A stretch of 43,426 nt of DNA from Mucilaginibacter dorajii (GCF_024808255.1 NZ_JANTYS010000038.1:1-43426); one strand, 5' to 3'. Numbered from the stretch's first letter, positions 22,373 to 31,359 are shown. Translations and numbers: made by a program. Notes: generated by a model not told the origin, from the sequence alone.

Positions 22373-23146
22373 TCAGAATAACTCGGGTTGCTTTTCGGCT
22401 TTATTACACAAAACGGTATAAGCGTTTGCAAATTGTTCGCTTATCTTTTTTCCCATCACTTTGCTCAACAACTGCTTTACGCCAAACTCGGCAGCAATGC
22501 GTAAATCTTTCAAAACGCTCTTTGCCTTTTTCTGATTAACGTAGCTGTTAAATTTAGTTACCTCGGGCTCAATCATCGAAGTAAGATCGTTTTCAACCAC
22601 AAAGCCTTCTGTGCTCAGCAGGTAGCGTAACGATGTTGGCGTATACACATTGATGTGCCCATAAGCCAAAAAGTGTTTTATACGGGTATCCACACCTGTT
22701 TTATAATCACGGGGCACTTCAATTACGCAGCGTTTGGCTACGCGCTTTATTTCGCGCAGCAAAATACGTTCATGCTCTACATGCTCCAATACGTGGGATA
22801 GGATGATCAGATCAAAACTATCATCCTCAAAAGGCAGTTTATAGCCATCAAATACCTGTACCGATTTTAAATTTTTGATAGACCTTGACTGGATGTATTG
22901 CACACCACTTTCAGAGATCTCAACGGCGCTATACTCGGGGGCAAAATTATGATCGGATAGTATCTTCAGGATACTGCCATCTCCCGCGCCCACTTCAAGC
23001 ACCGCGTTAAAAGTTAAGCCTTTGCATACATCAATAATATGCTGTGCTTTATATTTTGCGCCAAGCATGCGCCAGGCTTCATCGTGTTTTTGATAAAATT
23101 GATCGTACGCGGTCTTATAATCGCCGCCTATAATTGAATCCTGCAT
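22373..23146 (-). CDS. Class I SAM-dependent methyltransferase
   Basis: The 257-residue protein has a Rossmann methyltransferase core. Motif I is NAVLEVGAGDGSILKIL (about residue 50), followed by the acidic end of strand 2 in YSAVEISESG. The Methyltransf_11-type motif is SFDLIILSHVLEHVEHERIL, with a post-motif strand in RCVIEVPRD. The acceptor is unknown; in a glycan cluster, O- or N-methylation of a sugar, or capping of a chain, is likely. It shares one base with the upstream methyltransferase gene, so the two are coupled. The C-terminal ~60 residues are lysine-rich and not part of the core fold. Confidence 0.87.
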   Translation of the reverse strand: MQDSIIGGDYKTAYDQFYQKHDEAWRMLGAKYKAQHIIDVCKGLTFNAVLEVGAGDGSILKILSDHNFAPEYSAVEISESGVQYIQSRSIKNLKSVQVFDGYKLPFEDDSFDLIILSHVLEHVEHERILLREIKRVAKRCVIEVPRDYKTGVDTRIKHFLAYGHINVYTPTSLRYLLSTEGFVVENDLTSMIEPEVTKFNSYVNQKKAKSVLKDLRIAAEFGVKQLLSKVMGKKISEQFANAYTVLCNKAEKQPELF

Positions 23147-23889
23147 TATTTAAACTCCTTCTCCAACTCCTTAACAAAAGAAGCAAATGTTTCGGGCGAT
23201 TTAAGATTCAAATAAGTTTCGCGGTTGTTATCAAGGTCGGCGTAGGTTAGTTTATCCATATCCCCTTCTTCAAAAGAAAATGCCTTTTCGGGTACGCCGG
23301 GCCTGATGATGCCAACACCATGATCACTGTTGATTACGGTTATATTAAGATCTTTTCTTTCTGACCGAAGCTTTACAATAGCTTTCCAAACGTCGCCATT
23401 CCATTGGTTGATCCATTGCGGATGCGAACCCACCAATACCGCGGCTTCTTCCGAAGTGTAGGCCCTTACAGCGGCAGGCTCTGATAAAGGGTTACAATCA
23501 TGAACCAGTATCACCCCGCCTTTATTTAAATACTTAAGCGAGTTTTCAATATCCTTAACCACCTGCTCATATAAATGCAGGCCGTCAATAAATATCACAT
23601 CAATACCACCAATTTTTTTGATATAATCGCTTTTTTGCTCAAAAAAATCATCACTGGTAAGCTCAAAAAAGCGGTTATTGAAATTAGATAAGTTTCGGTA
23701 ATATGCTTTTACCTTTTTGGTGATCTTGATTATAAAATTAGGGTCTATCGCAACTTTCCGTTCGGCTTTGATCTTAAAAAAACAAAAACCGGTTTGTACC
23801 CCAATTTCAAAATAATTAACTTTTTTCTTCTTTTTTTTGATCACATCGATACAAGCCTGTATCATGTGGTACCTCTGTAATTCACTCAT
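23146..23889 (-). CDS. Class I SAM-dependent methyltransferase (Methyltransf_24 type)
   Basis: The 247-residue protein has motif I in KVNYFEIGVQTGFCFFKI, strand-2 acid in RKVAIDPNF, and IDVIFIDGLHLYEQVVKDIE followed by NKGGVILVHDCNP. This is the arrangement of the Methyltransf_24 group, which includes many glycan-modifying O-methyltransferases. The Asp and His of FIDGLH and VHDCNP are likely metal- or substrate-contacting residues. It starts inside the end of the upstream glycosyltransferase (ATGA-type overlap at 23886-23889) and runs one base into the next gene. The second methyltransferase of the cluster is of another subtype, so the two probably act on different positions. Confidence 0.86.
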   Translation of the reverse strand: MSELQRYHMIQACIDVIKKKKKKVNYFEIGVQTGFCFFKIKAERKVAIDPNFIIKITKKVKAYYRNLSNFNNRFFELTSDDFFEQKSDYIKKIGGIDVIFIDGLHLYEQVVKDIENSLKYLNKGGVILVHDCNPLSEPAAVRAYTSEEAAVLVGSHPQWINQWNGDVWKAIVKLRSERKDLNITVINSDHGVGIIRPGVPEKAFSFEEGDMDKLTYADLDNNRETYLNLKSPETFASFVKELEKEFK

Positions 23890-24899
23890 TGAAATTTTTC
23901 CGCGTTTGCTTTTCCCAGCTTTCCGTTAATGCCATCATTAACTGCCGATACCAGCATTTTATATTGTTGTGTTTTTGAAGTCGACAAACTTACTATAAAT
24001 AAATAGCCTAAATATAGCCCTTTATTTATTTTGAACATTAATTTATTTGAAACCGCTACTCTGGTATAAAAATACATCCTGTTTCTTACCGAGTAGTAGG
24101 TACGAAAGCTCCACTCATCAAGTAAATGAGAATGAAAAGGCTTGCTTTTGTAGCCTATTCCCTGCGATTGATCAACATCACTTATCCTGCAGGAAGGCAC
24201 CAGCCATATAGCCCCGCCATTTTGAGTAATGCGATAAGTGTATTCAGAATCGTCTACATAAACAAAGAAATCCTCATTGGGTAAACCTATCACATCAACC
24301 ATCGATTTGTGAAACAATAACCCGCCGTAAGGCACATAAGGCATTTGCACGTACTTTTTGAGCTCTCTTTGATCCCTGCGTTTATCGCGCAGCTTATAGT
24401 ATTGATTAAGGAAGATCCGGGATATACTAAAACCCATAAAATTATCCTTTACCAGGTAATACCTGTAGGGGTCTTCGCCTTTTGCAATCCTGAGGTGAAC
24501 TGCCCTATCCGGCCGGAGGCAAAACAATGCCTTTTTATTATCCTCTCCGGTTATTTCGTCCCACATGTGCAGTAAGCCCTGTAATGCGCTTTCCCCGGGT
24601 ACGTTATCATCATCAAGTAGCCAGATAAAATCGGCATCTATATTTTTGTACGCATAATCAATAGCCTGTTTATAACCACCGGCCGAGCCCACATTTTCCT
24701 CGTTATTTAAAACAATGATCCTATCATCGGTCAGTTGGGCAACTTGGCTGCTTACATTATAAACCGATGCGTTATTAACAACCACAACCCGGGCTACCTG
24801 TGCTAAACCCAGCACCCGTTTCAATACCTGGTTTAAAAATTGCCCCCTATTTGCGTAGGTAACCGTTAACACACACACTTTATATTTTATATTTGCCAT
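23886..24899 (-). CDS. Glycosyltransferase family 2 (galactofuranosyl-transferase-like)
   Basis: This 337-residue GT-A transferase begins KVCVLTVTYANRGQFLNQVL, with a donor-binding NNEENVGSAGGYKQAIDYAY region. A strong acidic motif, IWLLDDDNVPGE (about residue 94), follows, and a second acidic pair VYVDDSEYTYR around residue 218 serves as the catalytic-base region. This arrangement is like the GlfT-type and rhamnosyl transferases. The C-terminal ~90 residues carry basic and hydrophobic stretches that could lie on the membrane. It is the first gene of the six-gene minus-strand cluster. A TAATTTTG box lies 8 bases before the ATG. The sugar cannot be told from sequence. Confidence 0.87.
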   Translation of the reverse strand: MANIKYKVCVLTVTYANRGQFLNQVLKRVLGLAQVARVVVVNNASVYNVSSQVAQLTDDRIIVLNNEENVGSAGGYKQAIDYAYKNIDADFIWLLDDDNVPGESALQGLLHMWDEITGEDNKKALFCLRPDRAVHLRIAKGEDPYRYYLVKDNFMGFSISRIFLNQYYKLRDKRRDQRELKKYVQMPYVPYGGLLFHKSMVDVIGLPNEDFFVYVDDSEYTYRITQNGGAIWLVPSCRISDVDQSQGIGYKSKPFHSHLLDEWSFRTYYSVRNRMYFYTRVAVSNKLMFKINKGLYLGYLFIVSLSTSKTQQYKMLVSAVNDGINGKLGKANAEKFQ

Positions 24900-24907
24900 G
24901 TACAGTT

Positions 24908-24915
24908 CAAAATTA
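24908..24915 (-). promoter_or_regulatory. Probable -7 box of the glycan cluster
   Basis: TAATTTTG on the minus strand fits TAnnTTTG and ends 8 bases before the ATG at 24899, implying almost no leader. It lies in the 54-base divergent gap shared with the flippase gene. Confidence 0.45.
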
Positions 24916-24953
24916 TCATTTTACTTCATACAACACAGCGGTTAAATAACTGA

Positions 24954-26429
24954 ATGGGCATAATAAAGCAACAAACCATTAAAGGTTCTATCTACTCCTA
25001 CCTTGGTATATTAATTGGTTTTCTTACGGTAAGTATCATTCAACCCCACGCCCTTTCAACCGAGGGAATTGGCCTCATTACCCTGTTAGGCTCGTTATCG
25101 CTCATGTTTGCGCAGTTTTCCATATTAGGTTTTAACGGAACAGCCAGGTATTTTCCCTATTTCAGAAACGAAGAGAAGAAACATAACGGTTACTTATTTT
25201 TATCATGCGCGATTTCGGCTGTGGGCAGCTTACTGTTTATAATAATTGCGTATGTATATAAAGACGAGTTAGTTGGCCGTAATCAAAAAAGCGTCCTTTT
25301 TGAGCAGTACTATTGGTACCTGGTACCGCTTACCATCTTCACCCTGTTTTTTAACGTATTTGACTTGTACGCCCGTATGCTATATAACATGACAACCGGG
25401 CTTATACTCAGGGAATTTACTAAAAGGATCTTTGTACTCGTCACAGTGCTGCTTGTCTATTTTAAACTGGTAAGCTTCAATACCTTTATGGTACTTTGGT
25501 TTTTTGCCAACATCATACCAACAGGGCTAATCATTATCCGGCTAATTAAAGACAAACAATTTTCACTTAAACCCAACCTTCATTTTTTGGATAAGGAAAT
25601 GGTGCGCAAGTTGGTAGGTATTTGTTTTTTTACCATACTGACAGGTGCATCGCCATTAATTATTCAGAATATAGATAACATTCTTATTACCAAAAAACTG
25701 GGGTTGGACCATACCGGCGTGTACTCACTGGCGTTTAACTTCGGTATAATTATTTCATTACCTTCCCGGGCATTATACAGCATTGCATATACTGTTATAG
25801 CAGAATCATGGCGAAAAAACGATTTGGCCAATATCAGATCTGTTTATGAAAAAAGCTGCGTAAACCAGCTCATCAGCGCGTTGTTTTTGTTTGTGCTGAT
25901 CTGGGCAAATGTTGATAATATCTTTGCAATGCTTCCACCGGAATTTAAAGCCGGGAAATACGCCATATTCTTTGTTAGTCTTGGATTTTTTATCGACTCG
26001 GCTACGGGTATTAATTTGGTAATATTAGCCACCTCTAAATATTTTAAATACGACTCTTTATTTAACGTACTGTTGGTTGGTGTAATAGTTATCGCCAATT
26101 TAATATTGATTCCCATATATGGCATTACAGGAGCTGCCATAGCTTCAGCGCTTACTTTTTTTATTTTTAATCTTTTCAGGTATTTATTTATTCTGATAAA
26201 ATTCAAAATGCAGCCTTTCAAAATTCAAAGCCTGCTGGCTATTATAAGTGGTGTAATAGTTTATTATTTTTCGGTGTGGATAATCCCGCATATCGATAAT
26301 TTTATTATGGATACCATAGTGCGAAGCGCATTCATCACCCTTATTTATATCCCGGCAGTTTACTTTTTAAAGCTATCTGACGATATCAACATCATCATAG
26401 ACAACCTTATCGGTAAGTTAAAAAGATAG
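24954..26429 (+). CDS. Polysaccharide flippase (Wzx-like, MOP/PST superfamily)
   Basis: The 491-residue integral membrane protein has about 14 hydrophobic segments. The N-terminus (MGIIKQQTIKGSIYSYLGIL) is typical of oligosaccharide flippases, which move undecaprenyl-linked glycan units to the outer face of the inner membrane. An internal PLIIQNIDNILITKKLGLDH is the family-typical mid-protein motif, and the C-terminal half has YGITGAAIASALTFFIF. It is transcribed away from the six-gene glycan cluster across a 54-base gap and very probably serves the glycan made there. No polymerase or ligase gene is nearby. A bidirectional terminator follows. Confidence 0.9.
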   Translation: MGIIKQQTIKGSIYSYLGILIGFLTVSIIQPHALSTEGIGLITLLGSLSLMFAQFSILGFNGTARYFPYFRNEEKKHNGYLFLSCAISAVGSLLFIIIAYVYKDELVGRNQKSVLFEQYYWYLVPLTIFTLFFNVFDLYARMLYNMTTGLILREFTKRIFVLVTVLLVYFKLVSFNTFMVLWFFANIIPTGLIIIRLIKDKQFSLKPNLHFLDKEMVRKLVGICFFTILTGASPLIIQNIDNILITKKLGLDHTGVYSLAFNFGIIISLPSRALYSIAYTVIAESWRKNDLANIRSVYEKSCVNQLISALFLFVLIWANVDNIFAMLPPEFKAGKYAIFFVSLGFFIDSATGINLVILATSKYFKYDSLFNVLLVGVIVIANLILIPIYGITGAAIASALTFFIFNLFRYLFILIKFKMQPFKIQSLLAIISGVIVYYFSVWIIPHIDNFIMDTIVRSAFITLIYIPAVYFLKLSDDINIIIDNLIGKLKR

Positions 26430-26452
26430 AAAGGCGATTAAGTTGAAGTCAT

Positions 26453-26492
26453 AAAAAAAGCAGGGAGTCATTTAAACTTCCCTGCTTTTTTT
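26453..26492. terminator. Bidirectional terminator between convergent genes
   Basis: AAAAAAAGCAGGGA pairs with TCCCTGCTTTTTTT. A/T runs on both sides allow it to serve the flippase gene and the convergent lipoprotein gene. Confidence 0.88.
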
Positions 26493-26513
26493 ATGGCTTA
26501 AATACAAGCAAGC

Positions 26514-27494
26514 TTATTGAGGCATGTTAAACCATGAAGTCCATCCGCCGGCTGAAGTCCAGTAAATTTGCTGCAATGTGCCATTTGATAAAGCAAATAT
26601 ATTGATGGCATCTACCGAACGAGCATCGGCCGCAGGTGCTGTAGTAATGCTACCACCAAGATCTATCCATGCCGACCAGTTGCCGCTAAGCGTCCAGTAT
26701 ATTTGCATTAGCTGACCTGATGCGCCTTTTGCGTAAACATTGATATCATTTTGTGTGCGGGTTACAGCAGTAGGTGCCGAAGTAATGCTTCCGCCCAGGT
26801 CTGTCCATGCCGACCAGGTACCGCTTGTGTAATAAATTTGCGCAAGTGTATTAGTTGCGCTTTTTGCATAAACATTAATAGTTGTAGCACTCCTTGAGAT
26901 TGCCGCAGGTGCCGATGTAATATTGCCACCATGGTCAATCCATGACCCCCAGCCACTACCAGAAGTCCAGGTAAGCTCTATCAGGTTATTATTGGTCCCC
27001 TTGGCAAAAACCGACAGATCGTTGGTTGTTTTTGATGCAGCAGTAGGTGCAGAAGTAATTGTACCACCAAGATCAATCCACTGCGACCAGCCCTGTCCAT
27101 CTACCCAATAAATTTGCATTAAATGGCCATTTGATCCCTGCGCATAAACATTTATAACATTTGAGCTTCTTGAAGTTGCTGCCGGTGCAGATACAATGCT
27201 GCCACCAAGGTCTTCCCAGGCTGTCCATCCGGCGGCACTGGTCCAGCTTTTGTGCAACAAGGTATTGGTTGTGCTTCTGCCAAATAAATCAATAGTGTTG
27301 GTTCCTTTTTTACTTGCAGTACCTACTTCTACCGCTGTTAATGTAGTCAGAGAATTGGTTTTCAGATTTGCTGCCGACAAGTTTTTTAGGGTAGGGTCAA
27401 GATTCTTGTCGTTGTTTTTTTGACATGAGGCAAAGCTGCCAACCATCAGCATGCCAACTACAGCATGTGTAACGTTTTTCTTTAAGGTTTTCAT
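26514..27494 (-). CDS. Surface lipoprotein with a PLL-like beta-propeller lectin (six blades visible)
   Basis: The 326-residue product has a lipoprotein signal ending FASC (lipid-modified Cys24) and an Asn/Lys-rich linker. Six repeats of about 46 residues follow. Each has the pattern (S/T)APxAxSRxxNxINVYAKG, then LMQIYW, then W-x-x-W-x-DLGG; the six paired tryptophans are WTAW, WSQW, WGSW, WSAW, WSAW and WTSW. This is the repeat of the Photorhabdus PLL-type lectins (DUF346-like), where blade clefts bind fucose or O-methylated sugars. PLL itself has seven blades. The protein likely sits on the cell surface and binds glycans. It is convergent with the flippase gene and next to a LamG-type lipoprotein. 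Confidence 0.85.
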   Translation of the reverse strand: MKTLKKNVTHAVVGMLMVGSFASCQKNNDKNLDPTLKNLSAANLKTNSLTTLTAVEVGTASKKGTNTIDLFGRSTTNTLLHKSWTSAAGWTAWEDLGGSIVSAPAATSRSSNVINVYAQGSNGHLMQIYWVDGQGWSQWIDLGGTITSAPTAASKTTNDLSVFAKGTNNNLIELTWTSGSGWGSWIDHGGNITSAPAAISRSATTINVYAKSATNTLAQIYYTSGTWSAWTDLGGSITSAPTAVTRTQNDINVYAKGASGQLMQIYWTLSGNWSAWIDLGGSITTAPAADARSVDAINIFALSNGTLQQIYWTSAGGWTSWFNMPQ

Positions 27495-27670
27495 TTTTTA
27501 TATAGGTTTTTATATATTGCATATATACATATATTATATTTAATATATGTTATTTTTACATTAAAATAAATACCAGCCTATATAACATATAAAAAAATAC
27601 ATAAAAAAGCCTCCTGAGACAATCTCAGAGGCTTTTTTATGTATACCAAGGATTTAATTTATAATTTTAA
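27495..27670. other. A/T-rich spacer between two lipoprotein genes
   Basis: The first 90 bases, upstream of the propeller gene, are nearly pure A/T with repeated TATATA words. The rest holds the terminator of the LamG gene. No TAnnTTTG box was found, so the promoter of the propeller gene is not located. Confidence 0.4.
27603..27638. terminator. Terminator after the LamG lipoprotein gene
   Basis: GCCTCCTGAGA pairs imperfectly with TCTCAGAGGC, with A and T runs on either side. It lies 33 bases past the minus-strand stop at 27671. Confidence 0.85.
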
Positions 27671-28681
27671 CTAATAGGATAACTTATAAAGTTTTGTTAT
27701 TTCATGCGAAGGTATAATGTGATTATATATCCTGATATCATCCATTTTTCCTTTAATATAATATGCCGGCGTTAAGCCAGAGGGATCTATATAGCTATTT
27801 TTACCTATGAAAAGATTAACAGCGGTGTTTGGATTTGGGGTAGGTATACCACCTGTTGCATGATCAAATACACCATTAATGTAAAAGCTTATCTGTTGTT
27901 GGGCCAGGTTATAGGTAATAGTAACCATTGTCCATTTACCTAAGCCAATAACCGTATTACCAAAGGCGTGAGGATCATCGCCGCCTGATACGTTATAAAA
28001 AGCATTGCCGATACCGGTATTTGTTGTGCCTAAACCGGTAACAGAACAATTCCAACCATTTTGATACGGACCATTACCTTTCGCCAATAAAGCGCTTCCG
28101 GATGAGCTGTTATATCCATCAAGGTTCATCCACATATTTAGCGTAAAATCTGTATTATTTAAACGCAATACCTGCTTATCCTGCACTACAATATAGCTGC
28201 TTGTACCGTTGAAGCCATAGGCCGAGTTAGGCTTTCCAAACCTATCGGCAGCGCTTGTTAAATCGGTACCTATACCATTGTAACCATGCCCCGTGGCATC
28301 AATCGCGCTGTTATTAAATGGATAATAAGCGATTAAACCTATGCTCAAACTATCTTTAACAGTAACCGCGCAGCTAACCGACTTGGTTTTATCGGCATTA
28401 CTCACCGAAACTACAGAGGTACCCGGATTTTTCGCGGTGATCTGGCCTCTATTGGTAACAGCAATAACCGAAGTATCTGATGAACCCCAAATAAACTTTG
28501 TAGTATCAAATGATGCCGGTTTTACTTGTATATCCAGGCTTACAACATTACCTGTATACAGGGTAAGGGTGTCTCTTAACGAAATTGATTGAAGGGTATC
28601 AGGTGAAGGATCGGCTATTTTATTGCAGGAGCAATACACCAATGCTGCTAACGCCACAAAAAGCGAGTAGTATTTATTCAT
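27671..28681 (-). CDS. Lipoprotein with Ig-like (BIG2) and LamG/concanavalin-like domains
   Basis: The 336-residue product starts with a lipoprotein signal ending VYCSC (Cys19 or nearby). Residues ~30-110 form a bacterial Ig-like BIG2 domain (WGSSDTSVIAVTNRGQITAK, then PGTSVVSVS). Residues ~115-336 form a LamG/concanavalin-like domain: LIAYYPFNNSAIDATGHGYN, FTLNMWMNLDGYN, KWTMVTITYNLAQQQISFYI, and GKMDDIRIYNHIIPSHEI. These domains usually bind carbohydrate or support surface attachment. It lies upstream of the propeller lipoprotein on the same strand, but each has its own terminator, so they are probably separate transcripts. No catalytic motif is seen. Confidence 0.87.
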   Translation of the reverse strand: MNKYYSLFVALAALVYCSCNKIADPSPDTLQSISLRDTLTLYTGNVVSLDIQVKPASFDTTKFIWGSSDTSVIAVTNRGQITAKNPGTSVVSVSNADKTKSVSCAVTVKDSLSIGLIAYYPFNNSAIDATGHGYNGIGTDLTSAADRFGKPNSAYGFNGTSSYIVVQDKQVLRLNNTDFTLNMWMNLDGYNSSSGSALLAKGNGPYQNGWNCSVTGLGTTNTGIGNAFYNVSGGDDPHAFGNTVIGLGKWTMVTITYNLAQQQISFYINGVFDHATGGIPTPNPNTAVNLFIGKNSYIDPSGLTPAYYIKGKMDDIRIYNHIIPSHEITKLYKLSY

Positions 28682-28762
28682 AATAAGGTTTAGTAAATAT
28701 TAAATCAATTAAGTTAATTTCTTGTTATAAATATCATTATAATTTGCCAAAATCACAACAAT

Positions 28763-28793
28763 AAAAAAGCCCTCCGAGATACTCGGAGGGCTT
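28763..28793. terminator. Terminator after typA
   Basis: GCCCTCCGAGA pairs with TCGGAGGGC around a three-base loop, with an A run on the left that reads as T on the minus strand. It lies just past the typA stop at 28816. Confidence 0.85.
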
Positions 28794-28815
28794 CATATTT
28801 TAATTTACCAGACTA

Positions 28816-30627
28816 TTATTGGCTTGTAAATTTTTTAGCGTTGATTCGGCGTTCGTTTTCGTTAAGGAAAATTTTACGTAAACGGATACTTTGTGGTGTT
28901 ACCTCAATGTACTCATCTGCCTGGATATACTCCATTGATTCTTCTAACGAGAATTTGATAGCAGGTGCAATCCTAACGTTGGTATCGCTACCTGATGCAC
29001 GCATGTTGGTTAACTGCTTGCCCTTGGTTAAGTTGATAACCAAATCATTATCGCGGATGTGCTCGCCTAATACCTGTCCTTCGTAAACATCAACTCCCGG
29101 ATCAATGTGGAACCTGCCACGATCCTGTAATTTATCAATCGCGAAAGCCGTGGTTTTACCAGTATCCATAGATACCAATACACCATTTAAACGACCAGGG
29201 ATAGTACCTTTCCAAGGCTCGTATGCTTTAAAGCGGTGAGCCATGATAGCCTCGCCACCTGTAGCGGTTAATACGTTGTTACGCAAGCCTATGATACCAC
29301 GTGCAGGGATATCAAATTCTAAGTGTTGCAAGTCGCCTTTTGGCTCCATGATCAACAGATCGCCTTTACGTTGTGTAACCAGCTCAATTACTTTACCTGC
29401 AACATCACCCGGTACGTCAACAATAAGGGTTTCAACCGGCTCACATTTAACACCGTCAATTTCTTTAACGATAACCTGTGGCTGACCAACCTGCAATTCA
29501 TAACCTTCACGACGCATGGTTTCAATCAATACCGATAAATGGAGAATACCACGACCATACACCAGGTATGAATCAGGCGATTCGGTTTCAACAACCTTAA
29601 GCGCCAGGTTTTTTTCCATCTCTTTGTATAAACGATCACGTAAGTGACGTGAGGTAACAAATTTACCTTCTTTACCAAAGAAAGGAGAAGTATTGATAGT
29701 GAACAACATGTTCATTGTTGGCTCGTCAATTTTGATAACCGCCAATTGTTCTGGTTTTTCAAAATCGGCAATAGTATCGCCAATATCAAAACCTTCAATA
29801 CCAACTACAGCACAGATATCGCCCGAGCTAACTTCAGTAGCACGTACTTTACCTAAACCTTCAAAAGTATACAATTCTTTGATCCTTGATTTTTGGATAG
29901 TGCCATCGCGTTTTACCAAAGATACCGGTTGGTTTTCTTTAATAGTACCGCGGGCAACACGACCGATAGCGATACGACCTACAAATGAAGAATAATCTAA
30001 AGAGGTGATCTGCATTTGTAAAGTACCTTCGGCTATAGGTGCAGGAGGGATGTTAGCTAATATAGCATCCATTAACGGGAAAATATCCTCGGTAGGTTTT
30101 TGCCAGTCGGTGCTCATCCAGCCTTGTTTTGATGAACCGTAGATAACCGGGAAATCCAGCTGGTCTTCAGTTGCTTCAAGGTTGAAGAATAATTCGAAGA
30201 TCTGTTCGTAAACTTCTTCCGGGCGACAGTTTTCCTTATCTACCTTGTTTACAACCACAATTGGTTTTAAGCCTAAAGCCAAAGCCTTTTGGGTTACAAA
30301 GCGGGTTTGAGGCATGGCGCCTTCAAATGCATCGCAAAGTAATAATACACCATCTGCCATTTTCAACACACGCTCAACCTCGCCACCAAAATCGGCGTGA
30401 CCAGGAGTATCAATAATGTTGATCTTAACGTCTTTATACATTACCGAAACGTTTTTTGATACGATGGTTATACCTCGCTCACGTTCCAGGTCATTGTTAT
30501 CCAATATTAATTCACCAGTTTCCTGACCATCACGAAAGATGGCGCAACTGTGTAAAATTTTGTCAACCAAAGTAGTCTTACCGTGGTCAACGTGAGCGAT
30601 AATCGCTATGTTTCTTATTTTTTGCAT
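28816..30627 (-). CDS. typA: Translational GTPase TypA/BipA
   Basis: TypA is a ribosome-associated GTPase of the EF-G family, involved in 50S assembly and stress or low-temperature growth. The 603-residue protein has the G domain at residues 1-200, with G1 AHVDHGKT, G2 within RERGITI, G3 DTPGH and G4 NKVD. EF-G-like domains and the TypA-specific C-terminal domain follow (RGIIGLRNNVLTATGGEAIM, and RIAPAIKFSLEESMEYIQAD later). Length is normal. A TACCTTTG box on the minus strand at 30652-30659 probably drives it. It stands alone between a lipoprotein gene and a toxin-antitoxin pair. Confidence 0.97.
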   Translation of the reverse strand: MQKIRNIAIIAHVDHGKTTLVDKILHSCAIFRDGQETGELILDNNDLERERGITIVSKNVSVMYKDVKINIIDTPGHADFGGEVERVLKMADGVLLLCDAFEGAMPQTRFVTQKALALGLKPIVVVNKVDKENCRPEEVYEQIFELFFNLEATEDQLDFPVIYGSSKQGWMSTDWQKPTEDIFPLMDAILANIPPAPIAEGTLQMQITSLDYSSFVGRIAIGRVARGTIKENQPVSLVKRDGTIQKSRIKELYTFEGLGKVRATEVSSGDICAVVGIEGFDIGDTIADFEKPEQLAVIKIDEPTMNMLFTINTSPFFGKEGKFVTSRHLRDRLYKEMEKNLALKVVETESPDSYLVYGRGILHLSVLIETMRREGYELQVGQPQVIVKEIDGVKCEPVETLIVDVPGDVAGKVIELVTQRKGDLLIMEPKGDLQHLEFDIPARGIIGLRNNVLTATGGEAIMAHRFKAYEPWKGTIPGRLNGVLVSMDTGKTTAFAIDKLQDRGRFHIDPGVDVYEGQVLGEHIRDNDLVINLTKGKQLTNMRASGSDTNVRIAPAIKFSLEESMEYIQADEYIEVTPQSIRLRKIFLNENERRINAKKFTSQ

Positions 30628-30651
30628 GAAAATGCGCCTCTAAATTTTGCG

Positions 30652-30659
30652 CAAAGGTA
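30652..30659 (-). promoter_or_regulatory. Probable -7 box of typA
   Basis: TACCTTTG on the minus strand, 24 bases before the typA ATG, leaves a leader of about 20 bases. No well-placed TTG was found upstream. Confidence 0.5.
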
Positions 30660-30720
30660 CGTTTAATATATGAGAACTTAAAGCTTTGTCAAGTTATACG
30701 CAAAGATTTATGCAATTAGA

Positions 30721-31104
30721 TTACCAAAGGGTATGTACGGTATAAGCCTTAAAGTGCTGATCAGCCGAAATAATGGTCAAATTTTCGGTGATAGCTTGTG
30801 AAATGATGAGACGATCAAATGGGTCGCCATGATGATGAGGCAAGCTAATGATCTTATTAAGATGAGATTGATTAATATCCAAAATATCAAACCGACTTGC
30901 TCTTAAATAATCATGCAAATTTTCATAGCCTATTTCAATTTGCAGTTTATTTAAGGCCACTTTAATTGCCATCTCCCACATTGACGCGATACTAACGTAG
31001 CATCGATTATTAGGGTCGTCTATTAACTGTTTAGCTTGTTTTGATAATCTATCATCTGACGCCTGAAACCAAAGAATTGCCTGCGTATCTATAAGCAATT
31101 GCAT
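30721..31104 (-). CDS. PIN-domain toxin (VapC-like)
   Basis: This 127-residue single PIN domain is expected to be a Mg-dependent ribonuclease toxin. Acidic residues of the active site are visible: Asp6 in LLIDTQAILW, Glu in SIASMWEMAIKVALNK, the two Asp of HHHGDPFDRLIISQA, and Asp in TIISADQHF. The GDPFDR block is typical of the PIN group that partners DUF2281 or Phd-like antitoxins. Its ATG overlaps the end of the upstream antitoxin gene by one base (31104), so the pair is coupled. No sign of decay. Confidence 0.88.
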   Translation of the reverse strand: MQLLIDTQAILWFQASDDRLSKQAKQLIDDPNNRCYVSIASMWEMAIKVALNKLQIEIGYENLHDYLRASRFDILDINQSHLNKIISLPHHHGDPFDRLIISQAITENLTIISADQHFKAYTVHTLW

Positions 31105-31319
31105 TACATATAGTCTTTAAAAGACTCCAACGACTCATCAAAATCGTCAGACATCCAGATTTTATCCTTTAAAGATCCATATCCTCTAACTGAAGTTTTA
31201 TTGTCAACCAATTTAAGTTCAGATTCTTCTTTTAACCATACATCAATCTCCTTCTCAATTTTATTTTGTTGAGCGAGCGATAATTTCTCCAGCTTCTTTT
31301 TAAGTGCTACGCTAATCAT
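31104..31319 (-). CDS. DUF2281-type antitoxin
   Basis: The 71-residue small acidic/basic protein ends YGSLKDKIWMSDDFDESLES followed by FKDYM, the hallmark of DUF2281 proteins, whose C-terminal tail wraps the toxin active site. It directly precedes a PIN toxin gene with a one-base overlap. The open frame extends to 31370, but the N-terminal 17 residues are Cys-rich and not family-like, so the ATG at 31319 is preferred. A 10-bp palindrome, ATTAGCTAAT, at 31335-31344 just upstream may be its operator. Confidence 0.82.
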   Translation of the reverse strand: MISVALKKKLEKLSLAQQNKIEKEIDVWLKEESELKLVDNKTSVRGYGSLKDKIWMSDDFDESLESFKDYM

Positions 31320-31359
31320 ACCCTTAAATTTTACATTAGCTAATTTACAAAAACAAATC

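Noticed and set aside
19388..26429. Horizontally acquired glycan island
   Set aside because: Base composition and codon choice look like the neighbours by eye, and no integrase, attachment site or tRNA border was seen.
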